Source: CAWFYI01 sp963820105 (GTDB taxonomy: Bacteria; Patescibacteriota; Saccharimonadia; Saccharimonadales; UBA4665). From it: a DNA stretch of 64,000 bases. A program made the translations under genes and the position numbers. Under the pieces are notes generated by a model, which made no database searches, was not told the origin of the DNA, and was given only the letters and a program-made list of their open reading frames with translations. The stretch is from positions 310,001 to 374,000 of the forward strand of contig CAWFYI010000001.1 in NCBI GenBank assembly GCA_963820105.1, in the 5' to 3' direction. Shown piece by piece: positions 56,905 to 64,000 of this stretch (within the stretch, counting starts at the first letter, position 1; each line of letters opens with the position of its first letter).

Positions 56905-58008
56905 ATGTCCGATTTTGGCGAAGTCATCAAATTGATTGACTCTATCCAGGACGAGCAATTACTAGAAGACTTTCTGCTGGGGTTAACTACAGAGGAAGAA
57001 CGAAAGAAATTGACTCAACGAGTTGAAATCATCAAGCGCCTTCTTAATAACGAAGCGCAAGTTAACATTGCACATGATTTGGGTGTAGGAGTCGCTACTG
57101 TGACAAGAGGCTCCAAAGAGCTTAGCAACAATAGATTCAGAGTTCTTAAAGACTATAATGACAGTGGTGAGAATGAAATTCTTATTGATAATAAAAGACT
57201 CAATAAGATAATCACCAAAAAGAGAGCTAGAATCCAAGAAAGGAAAAAGAAGAAATCATACTCTGATCTTAAGAGAGAGCTACTTTCAGTTAAGCCATTC
57301 AATGGGCCAACTTTTTTTAATGCCCTTAAATCTCAAAAAGTTCAGCCTAAAATTGTCGCTGAAGCTAAAAAAGCCTCCCCTAGTGCAGACGTTATAAATA
57401 AGAACTTTTCACTTAGCGAGATTAATAATGCTTATCAGAACTCTTCAAATGTAGTCGCTATATCAGTTCTTACCGAAGAGGATTTCTTCCAAGGTAGTGA
57501 TGAGATTTTCTCTTACTTTGTAAAAAATAATACGAATAATAAACCGTTACTACGCAAAGACTTTATTCTTGAGCCTTATCAGGTCTTAGAGTCCAGGGTT
57601 ATGGGTGCGCAAGCGTTTCTATTAATAGCAGCACTATTCAAGAACGACATACCCAAATTAAACAAGCTTATTGATTTAGGCTATGAGATAGGTGTTGAGC
57701 CCCTGGTAGAGGTTCATAACAAGGAAGAGCTAGAGCTAGTAAAATCTACGAACGCCAAAATTATAGGGGTTAATTGTAGGGATTTGAGAACATTTCAAAC
57801 TAATCGAGAACTTCATTCATTGTTAAAAGAACTGGACAATAAGTATGCTAAAGTTGCAGAATCTGGCATTTCAGAAGCTTCACATTTAAGTCGTGCGTCT
57901 AAACTGTCTGACGCATCGCTTATAGGCAGTCGCTTCATGAAGGCCAGGGATATAAGTAAAGCCATAGATGATATGGTCGCACCCGTCAAGGTGCACAGTA
58001 AGGCATAA
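56905..58008 (+). CDS. trpC: TrpR-like repressor fused to indole-3-glycerol-phosphate synthase
   Basis: Residues 1-80 match the TrpR family: DEQLLEDFLLGLTTEEERKK, LTQRVEIIKRLLNNEAQVNI and the reading-head helix LGVGVATVTRGSKELS. After a Lys/Arg-rich linker (about 90-120), residues 125-367 are IGPS, a TIM barrel: IVAEAKKASPSADVINKNF, LRKDFILEPYQVLESRVMGA, GVNCRDLRTFQTNRE and VAESGISEASH. The enzyme makes indole-glycerol phosphate; the N-terminal half should bind the ACTAGT operators in its own promoter. The gene is much AT-richer than trpB, which begins 2 nt after the stop. Both halves look intact. Confidence 0.93.
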   Translation: MSDFGEVIKLIDSIQDEQLLEDFLLGLTTEEERKKLTQRVEIIKRLLNNEAQVNIAHDLGVGVATVTRGSKELSNNRFRVLKDYNDSGENEILIDNKRLNKIITKKRARIQERKKKKSYSDLKRELLSVKPFNGPTFFNALKSQKVQPKIVAEAKKASPSADVINKNFSLSEINNAYQNSSNVVAISVLTEEDFFQGSDEIFSYFVKNNTNNKPLLRKDFILEPYQVLESRVMGAQAFLLIAALFKNDIPKLNKLIDLGYEIGVEPLVEVHNKEELELVKSTNAKIIGVNCRDLRTFQTNRELHSLLKELDNKYAKVAESGISEASHLSRASKLSDASLIGSRFMKARDISKAIDDMVAPVKVHSKA

Positions 58009-58010
58009 TT

Positions 58011-59225
58011 ATGAGCGGCTACTTCGGTGATTATGGCGGGCGTTATGTGCCGGAAATGCTCCAGGGTGAGTTGGAAGCTTTGTCTGCTATGTATGACAAG
58101 CTCAAGGACACCAAAGAGTTCAAGGATGAACTGCAAGAGCTTCAGACAAAATACAATAGCCGGCCTACGCCTCTGGTGTACGCGGAAAACCTGACCAAGA
58201 AGGCCGGCGGCGCCAAGATTTATCTGAAGAATGAGGGCATGAACCACACTGGCGCGCACAAGATTAACCACTGTCTGGGGCAGGCGCTGGTGGCCAAGCA
58301 CCTGGGCAAGACGCGGCTGATCGCGGAGACTGGCGCTGGCCAGCACGGCGTGGCGACGGCGACCGTGGCCGCCAAGCTTGGCTTTGAATGCACGATATAT
58401 ATGGGCGAGATCGACATGAAGCGCCAACAGCCGAATGTCGTACTGATGGAACTGCTGGGCGCCGAGGTCAAACCTGTGGCTTACGGTTCCAAAACCCTTA
58501 AGGATGCAGTGAGCGCTACCATCCGCGACTGGTTGCAGAACTCGGACACTACGCACTATCTGATAGGTTCGTGCTTAGGCCCGGATCCGTATCCGCGCAT
58601 GAACCGGGATTTCCAGAGGATTGTCGGCGAAGAAATCCGCGAACAGCTGGGGCGCTCGCCCGACCATGTCGTGGCCTGCGTGGGCGGCGGTTCTAACGCG
58701 CTGGGCGCTTTCTATGCTTTCCTCGATGAGCCGGAGGTTCAAGTTACGGGGGTCGAGGCTGGCGGCAAAGGCAAGGGCTACGGCCAGCACGCCGCGCGTT
58801 TTCCGGACGCCGAAGTCGGCATCATGGAAGGTTATAAATCCTATTTCCTGCAGGATGAAGACGGCAATACCGCGCCGACTACCAGTGTGGCACCCGGTTT
58901 GGACTATGTAGGTATCGGTCCCGAGCTGGCCGAACTGAAGGATAAAGGCCGGGTAGAATTCGAGCGCATTAGCGACACCGAAGCGCTGGCTGCGGCGAAG
59001 ACACTGGCGCGCGCAGAGGGCATAATTCCAGCGCTGGAGTCGGCTCATGCCGTGGCTTACGGCTTGAAGCTGGCATCCGGACTGCCAAAAGACAAGACCG
59101 TCGTCATCAATATGTCCGGCCGCGGCGATAAAGATCTGTTCACTCTGGCCAAGAACTTCAGCCGCGACGAATTCAAGGAATTCCTAGAGCGGGAGCTGGA
59201 TTCATACGGAGGCGGCGATGAATAA
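58011..59225 (+). CDS. trpB: tryptophan synthase beta subunit
   Basis: Condenses indole with serine using PLP. The 404-aa protein has SGYFGDYGGRYVPEMLQGEL, the PLP lysine in NHTGAHKINHCLGQAL, ETGAGQHGVATATVAAKLG, the phosphate-binding CVGGGSNALGAFYAFLDE and a C-terminal NMSGRGDKDLFTLAK. Catalytic residues are as in E. coli. It overlaps trpA by 8 nt, typical for the trpBA pair. Confidence 0.97.
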   Translation: MSGYFGDYGGRYVPEMLQGELEALSAMYDKLKDTKEFKDELQELQTKYNSRPTPLVYAENLTKKAGGAKIYLKNEGMNHTGAHKINHCLGQALVAKHLGKTRLIAETGAGQHGVATATVAAKLGFECTIYMGEIDMKRQQPNVVLMELLGAEVKPVAYGSKTLKDAVSATIRDWLQNSDTTHYLIGSCLGPDPYPRMNRDFQRIVGEEIREQLGRSPDHVVACVGGGSNALGAFYAFLDEPEVQVTGVEAGGKGKGYGQHAARFPDAEVGIMEGYKSYFLQDEDGNTAPTTSVAPGLDYVGIGPELAELKDKGRVEFERISDTEALAAAKTLARAEGIIPALESAHAVAYGLKLASGLPKDKTVVINMSGRGDKDLFTLAKNFSRDEFKEFLERELDSYGGGDE

Positions 59226-59946
59226 GCTTATGTGCCACGTGGTAGCCGGTTTTCCCGAAGCTGACACTTGTCTGGAGCTGATCCGAGGCCTTGATAAGGC
59301 CGGCGCGGCCGCAATCGAAGTCCAGATACCGTTTTCCGACCCCATAGCCGACGGCGAAACCATCATGCGCGCCAACGACGTGGCGCTTGAAGGCGGCATG
59401 ACCACGGCCGGCAGTTTCGAGCTGATCAAAGAAGCGGGCGTTAATGCGGACGTCTACATAATGAGCTACATCCAGAAGATTCTTCATTTCGGATTCAAAG
59501 AATTCTGCGAAGCGGCCACCAAATGCGGCGCCAAAGGCCTGATAATACCCGATCTGCCCTATGACACCCCCGAACACGAGGACCTAATCGTACTTGCCCG
59601 CAATCTAGAACTGGAGCTTGTACCTGTACTGAGCCCCGGCATGCCGGAAAAGAGATTAGCGGGCGCGCTGAAGTTCAACCCAAAGACTATTTATGTAACC
59701 AGCCGGCGCGGCATAACCGGCAACGAATATGCCGGCACTGAAGAATTAGCGCGGTTCGTGTCAGATATCAGGAATAAGTCAGACGCGCGGGTCATGATTG
59801 GCTTCGGCATCGCGTCGGCGAACGACGTCAGCGACGCGCTAAAGCTCGGCGACATCGCTGTGGTCGGCAGCGCCATCATCAAACGGCTCCAGGAATCCGG
59901 CTTGAAGGGCACTTTGGACTACGTTGAAGGGCTGATCAAGGGCTGA
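59218..59946 (+). CDS. trpA: tryptophan synthase alpha subunit
   Basis: Cleaves indole-glycerol phosphate and channels indole to TrpB. The 242-aa TIM barrel has the catalytic Glu and Asp in AIEVQIPFSDPIADGETIM and the phosphate-binding ends YVTSRRGITGNE and IGFGIASANDV. It is about 25 residues shorter than E. coli TrpA but covers the whole barrel. Confidence 0.96.
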   Translation: MNKLMCHVVAGFPEADTCLELIRGLDKAGAAAIEVQIPFSDPIADGETIMRANDVALEGGMTTAGSFELIKEAGVNADVYIMSYIQKILHFGFKEFCEAATKCGAKGLIIPDLPYDTPEHEDLIVLARNLELELVPVLSPGMPEKRLAGALKFNPKTIYVTSRRGITGNEYAGTEELARFVSDIRNKSDARVMIGFGIASANDVSDALKLGDIAVVGSAIIKRLQESGLKGTLDYVEGLIKG

Positions 59947-59948
59947 CC

Positions 59949-61289
59949 ATGAAACTTAAGACCAAGCAGACACAGCTTTCCAGCGACCCGCTAGAAGTTT
60001 TCGCGGGCTTGGCCGGCCAGCATGAATATTGCTTCCTGCTAGAGACGCTGGCCGATAAGTACCAGCCGCAGACTACGGGCCAGAGCTACATCGGCGTGGC
60101 ACCCGGCCACGTTTACGGCGCCAAAGAAGGCGCATTCTATGTCGATGGAAAGCCCCAGAAACCCGGCAATCCCTATGACGCGCTTCGCAAAAGCATATCT
60201 TTTGACAAGACTTTGCCCGGCGGTTATGCCGGCGGCCTGGTGGGCTATTTTTCCCACGAAGCCATAAAGTATTCTGAGCCGACGCTTGAATTCCCGTACG
60301 GGCGTGAATTCTACGACTTTGAATTCGCCGAATACGAAGACGGGCTGATTTTTCGGCAGGATGAAAAGCCGGAGTATTTTTATTATGACGAAGATCGCTC
60401 CAGCACCTACGAAGCGGGCAAGTCAAAGCTTAACAAGTTAAGTATCAAGCCTGGTCCGGCCGCCAAAGACACGCCCTCGTATGACCAAATGATAGACAAG
60501 GCCCGCGAAGACATTATTAACGGCCGGGTCTTCCAGGTGGTGCTGGCCAACCGCTTCGATTATAGCTTCGAGGGCGACCTACTGAACCTATATAAGGAAC
60601 TCCGGCGCATCAACCCATCGCCGTTCATGTTCTTCCTGAAATTCGGCGACATCATTACCCTTGGCGCCAGCCCGGAACTATTGGCGCATACTAACTCATT
60701 GGACGAAGTCTACCTGGAGGCGTTGGCAGGCACTATACAGCGCGGCAAGACCGACGCCGAAGACGACATGTTCGCTCAGAAACTGTTGGCGGACGAGAAA
60801 GAAGTCGCCGAGCACAGCATGCTGGTCGACCTGGCGCGCAACGACGTTGGCCGGATTAGCAAAATCGGCTCGGTGAAGATTAACGACCTAATGTACATCA
60901 AAAAACTCAGCCACGTCCAGCACATTTCCTCGATAGTTTCGGGCAAGCTGGAGCAGGGCAGGGATGCGTTCGACGCCCTGCCGGCCAGCTTTCCGGCGGG
61001 AACCTTGAGCGGCGCGCCGAAGATCGAGGCCATCAAGATGATCCGCGAACTGGAAGGCTACGAACGCGGCCCGTACGGCGGCACCATCGGCTACTTCAGC
61101 TACAACGGCGACTCGGTCCACGCGGTGAATATCCGTTCGGTCAACGCGGTCGGCAACAAGCTGTTCCTCCACTCCGGCTCCGGCATCGTCTACGATTCGA
61201 ACGCCAAGCGCGAGGCCGAAGAGGTGGGCGAGAAGAAAGCGGCTATGGACAAGGCTATGAAGCCGTTCCTGGAAGGGAGCGAGTCATGA
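59949..61289 (+). CDS. trpE: anthranilate synthase component I
   Basis: Turns chorismate and ammonia into anthranilate. The 446-aa protein has the N-terminal tryptophan-binding-type element FLLETLADKY (compare LLES in E. coli) and the chorismate-binding domain: FQVVLANRFDYSFEGDLLNL, RINPSPFMFFLKFGD, EALAGTIQRGKTDAEDD, EKEVAEHSMLVDLARNDVGR and FPAGTLSGAPKIEAIKMIRE. Feedback by Trp is likely but the motif is altered (T for S). ATGA overlap with trpG. Confidence 0.96.
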   Translation: MKLKTKQTQLSSDPLEVFAGLAGQHEYCFLLETLADKYQPQTTGQSYIGVAPGHVYGAKEGAFYVDGKPQKPGNPYDALRKSISFDKTLPGGYAGGLVGYFSHEAIKYSEPTLEFPYGREFYDFEFAEYEDGLIFRQDEKPEYFYYDEDRSSTYEAGKSKLNKLSIKPGPAAKDTPSYDQMIDKAREDIINGRVFQVVLANRFDYSFEGDLLNLYKELRRINPSPFMFFLKFGDIITLGASPELLAHTNSLDEVYLEALAGTIQRGKTDAEDDMFAQKLLADEKEVAEHSMLVDLARNDVGRISKIGSVKINDLMYIKKLSHVQHISSIVSGKLEQGRDAFDALPASFPAGTLSGAPKIEAIKMIRELEGYERGPYGGTIGYFSYNGDSVHAVNIRSVNAVGNKLFLHSGSGIVYDSNAKREAEEVGEKKAAMDKAMKPFLEGSES

Positions 61290-61870
61290 AAGTCCTGCTG
61301 ATAGACAACTTCGATTCGTTCACCTACAACCTGTACCAGTATCTGGGCGAACTAGCCGATGAAGTTACGGTAGTCAGGAACACCGACGTGCCGTTCGAAG
61401 ATATTAAAGCCGGCAAATTCACGCACATCGTCATTTCCCCCGGACCCGGAGACCCCACAGATGAGGAATATTTCCACGGCGCGGCCCGGACCATCAAGGA
61501 GTTCCATGGCAAATACCCCATACTTGGCATTTGCTTAGGCCACCAAGGCATCGGCGCGGCGTTTGGAGCTAAAGTCATAAAAGCGCCGACGATAATGCAC
61601 GGCAAGACTAGCGCATTCAAGCACGACGGCCAGGGCATATTACGCGGCGTTCCGGAAGAAATCACCGTGATGCGCTATCATTCATTGGTAGTGGACCCGA
61701 AGACCATGCCAAAGGAACTGATTGTGGATGCCGCGGCCGAAGACGGCTCGATAATGGCCTTCCACCATGCCAGTGAGCCTACGTTCGGCCTGCAATTCCA
61801 CCCGGAATCGTTCGCCACGCCGGCCGGTAAGCTCCTGCTCGGCAACTTCTTAAAGGAGGGCCAAAAGTGA
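61286..61870 (+). CDS. trpG: anthranilate synthase component II (glutamine amidotransferase)
   Basis: Supplies ammonia from glutamine to TrpE. The 194-aa class I amidotransferase has LIDNFDSFTYNLYQYLGEL, the PGPGDP loop, the nucleophile Cys in LGICLGHQGIGAAFGA and the His-Glu pair in GLQFHPESFATPAG. It is a stand-alone subunit, not fused to trpD. ATGA-type overlap on its 5' side; AAAGGAGG overlaps its 3' end and serves trpD. Confidence 0.96.
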   Translation: MKVLLIDNFDSFTYNLYQYLGELADEVTVVRNTDVPFEDIKAGKFTHIVISPGPGDPTDEEYFHGAARTIKEFHGKYPILGICLGHQGIGAAFGAKVIKAPTIMHGKTSAFKHDGQGILRGVPEEITVMRYHSLVVDPKTMPKELIVDAAAEDGSIMAFHHASEPTFGLQFHPESFATPAGKLLLGNFLKEGQK

Positions 61871-62876
61871 ACTTCAAAGACTACATGAGGCTGCTAGTCG
61901 CGCACGAGCAACTGGACCGTAACCAGGCCGAGGAATTCCTTGAATACATATTGGACGATGATAAGCTGCCGGAAGAACAGATCGCCAAGGCGCTGACAGT
62001 GCTAACGGAAAAGGGCGTGGGCGCCGAAGAGGTCTGCGGCTTCGTGGACGCTATGCGAAAACGGATGACGAAACTTCCCTATAGCGGCCAAGCAATCGAC
62101 ACCTGCGGTACCGGCGGCGACAAGAGCGGAACTTTCAATATATCCACCGCGGCGGCAATATTGCTGGCGGCGGGCGGCGTGAACGTGGCCAAGCATGGCA
62201 ACCGCGCGGCTACCAGCAAATGCGGCAGCGCGGACGTGCTGGAGGCGCTTAATATCCCAGTAGACCTGGAACCGGAAGCGGCTTCTAAATATCTCACGGA
62301 TTATGGTTTCGTCTTCCTATTCGCGCCGCTCTACCACCCGGCGCTGAAGCGCCTGATAGGCGTGCGCAAACAGCTCGGATTCCCAACCGTCTTCAACCTG
62401 CTCGGCCCGTTGCTTAACCCCGCGGGCGTAAAGCGCCAAGTCGTCGGCACATTCAGCCTCGAGAACGCCCAACTCCTGGCCCAGGTTATGGCACAGATCG
62501 GCGGCTACGAGCACGCCATCGTCCTTACCAGCGACGACGGCCTGGACGAAGCCAGCCTGTCCGCGCCAGTGAACCTATTCGAGATAAAAGGCACCGAAGT
62601 CACGAAGAGCAAGACAAAAGCTTCTGACTTTGGCCTAGAACCCGCCGAAGTATCCGAACTCCAGGGCGGCGACGCCAAAAACAGCGCCAGCATCATCACC
62701 GAAGCCCTTAAGCCCCAGATAAACTCACCGCCCACCAGCGCATAATCGTCCTGAACGCCGGCCTGGGCTTCTACGTCAGCGGCCAAGCCAAGTCTATCGA
62801 AGAAGGCGTCAAACAGGCCGCGGAAGTCCTCAAAAGCGGCAAAGCCGCAATGAAACTTAAGGAGCTGACCAAGTGA
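61867..62876 (+). CDS. trpD: anthranilate phosphoribosyltransferase, frame change near the 3' end
   Basis: Adds phosphoribosyl to anthranilate. DTCGTGGDKSGTFNISTAAA, AKHGNRAATSKCGSADVLEA and FLFAPLYHPALKRLIGVRKQ are diagnostic. A frame change at about 62717 interrupts it; the corrected end is KLTAHQRIIVLNAGLGFYVS and then EEGVKQAAEVLKSGKAAMK, stopping at the TGA 62874. Corrected length about 335 aa, normal. The stop overlaps the trpF GTG. Confidence 0.93.
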
Positions 62877-63478
62877 AGCTGAAAATCTGCGGCGTAAAAA
62901 CTGTCGAGGAAGCCGAAGGCCTTAAAGAAGCCGGCGTTGATTACGTAGGCCTGAACTTCGTGCCGGAATCGCCGCGCTGTATCACACTGGAACAGGCTAA
63001 AGCCATCATGGATGCCCTCAAAGACAGCCCTGTCCAGACAGTAGCGCTGTTCCGCAACCAGCCGGCGGACTTAGTTAACGATTACTTGAACCAACTCGGA
63101 GTCGATTACGTCCAACTTCACGGCGACGAACCGGCTGAATACGCTCAATCGATGCAAAAGCCTGTCATCAAGGCCATTTCCGTCGACCCAACGGTATCAG
63201 CTGCCGAATTAATAGATTTTATAAAGGACTACCCGGCCGAATACTTCGTCCTCGACCGCCACGAACAGGGGCGCGGCGACATCGTAGGCACTGGAATCGC
63301 CCGCCAAGTCGTCGATTTCGCCCCCGACAAATTTACCTGGCCGGCGGTCTAACCCCCGAAAACCTGCCCAAAATACTACTCGCAGGTCCACCCCTACGGC
63401 ATCGACATCTCTTCCGGCGTCCGAACAGGCGACCAAATAGATATAGCCATAGTTATGCAGATTATTCAGCAAACTTAA
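62873..63478 (+). CDS. trpF: phosphoribosylanthranilate isomerase, two frame changes near the 3' end
   Basis: Isomerises PRA to CdRP, the substrate of IGPS. The GTG start gives KLKICGVKTVEEAEGLKEAG, VDYVGLNFVPESPR and VDYVQLHGDEPAEYAQSM. A missing base near 63341 and an extra base near 63385 shift the end; corrected, it reads AGGLTPENLPKILLA and VHPYGIDISSGVRTGDQID to the TAA 63476. The phosphate-binding GIDISSGVR motif is present only after correction. Last gene of the trp operon. Confidence 0.92.
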
Positions 63479-63542
63479 AGTAAAGAGTTAATAAAGTTTT
63501 AACATTTGTTATGATTTCTAATAAGACGCTTACCCCTTGAGC

Positions 63543-63548
63543 TATAAT
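63543..63548 (+). promoter_or_regulatory. -10 box of the last gene, leaderless arrangement
   Basis: TATAAT ends 6 nt before ATG 63555; the 76-nt gap to trpF contains no other feature. Confidence 0.6.
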
Positions 63549-63554
63549 AGCGCC

Positions 63555-64000
63555 ATGGATATCAGTGAGTTTGAGTCTTTAGTTGAAGGCAGTGGAGAAT
63601 CTCAGTCCCTTGACTTTAAAGCCTCCTTGCAATTGGGATGTTCGAACATTTGTTAAAGATATCTTGGCGTTTGCCAACGTACAGGATGGCGGCTACATAG
63701 TCATAGGCTTTAACGACGGGGCGTTCGATAGAATCGGAGTCATGGATGAGCAAGCGGAAAGCTTCAATCAAGAAACAATGCAAGATCAGGTAGCAAACTA
63801 CGCAGACCCATTCGTAACTTTCTATGTGTATAACGACATAGTTGATTCTGATGGCCTTCGCTTTGTTGTTATTAGGGTGATAGAGTTTTCTGAAGTTCCA
63901 GTATTGTGCAAGGCCGATAGCAGTGATGTCCATAAAGGGCGTATGTATTATCGAAGCAGACATAGGCGACCCGAAAGTGAACCAGTTTCTAACTCTTTCG
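63555..64000 (+). CDS. AlbA_2/Schlafen-type DNA-binding domain protein, frame-disrupted, 3' end outside window
   Basis: The start MDISEFESLVEGSGESQSLD and the following FKASL match the ESxxLDFK motif of the AlbA_2 (Schlafen AlbA-like) family. An extra G near 63636 shifts the frame; after correction FVKDILAFANVQDGGYIVIG completes the signature, followed by strands such as LRFVVIRVIEFSEVPVL and GRMYYRSRHRRPESEPVS. These domains bind nucleic acid or nucleotide and occur in regulators and defence proteins. The gene continues beyond base 64000. It is AT-richer than the trp genes. Confidence 0.75.

Overview
The window is about 64 kb of a GC-moderate bacterial genome using the standard code: TAA, TAG and TGA all end genes. 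The spc ribosomal operon runs rpsE to rplO with no rpmD (L30). Genes are small and tightly overlapped, and many single-copy hypothetical genes sit between housekeeping genes. These features point to a Patescibacteria/CPR organism; Saccharibacteria (TM7) is my best guess from gene content, not proven.

Layout. 1-21.3 kb is housekeeping: clpC (5' cut by the window), a HExxH-type membrane protein, radA, a bifunctional penicillin-binding protein, tyrS, a methyltransferase, recG, rsmD, tRNA-Leu, hisS, tig, clpP under a perfect CIRCE operator, and several unknown genes. 21.5-35 kb is the rpoB-rpoC and str (rpsL-rpsG-fusA-tuf) region with extra unknown genes inserted. 35.4-47.2 kb is S10/spc from rpsJ to secY. 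Where adk and map normally lie (47.2-50.2 kb) there is instead a toxin-like island: Fic, Zeta and a HicB-like remnant. 50.2-54.6 kb is the alpha operon plus rplM-rpsI. 54.6-64 kb holds an unusual tRNA, a possible small RNA, a DAHP synthase gene behind a transcription attenuator, and a complete trp operon (trpRC-B-A-E-G-D-F).

Most striking biology. (1) The first trp gene is a fusion of a TrpR-type DNA-binding domain to indole-glycerol-phosphate synthase. Its own promoter overlaps three ACTAGT half-sites in the same geometry as the E. coli trp operator. (2) The DAHP synthase gene is preceded by a 24-residue leader peptide with consecutive Tyr-Trp-Phe codons and mutually exclusive hairpins ending in an intrinsic terminator. 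The aromatic pathway therefore appears to be under two separate textbook controls, repressor and attenuation. (3) Genes that open a transcription unit very often have a -10 box ending 6-7 nt before the start codon, which predicts leaderless mRNAs. Genes inside operons instead carry Shine-Dalgarno sites or overlap the previous stop.

A caution: rpoB, rpoC, rpsL, rpsG, fusA, rplB, rplV, rpsC, rpsQ, rplE, rpsN, rpsH, rpsM, rpsD, trpD, trpF and the last gene are broken by about 60 small indels, mostly single-base insertions. These genes are annotated over their whole reconstructed extent. Because most are essential, a consensus or assembly artefact is the most likely cause.
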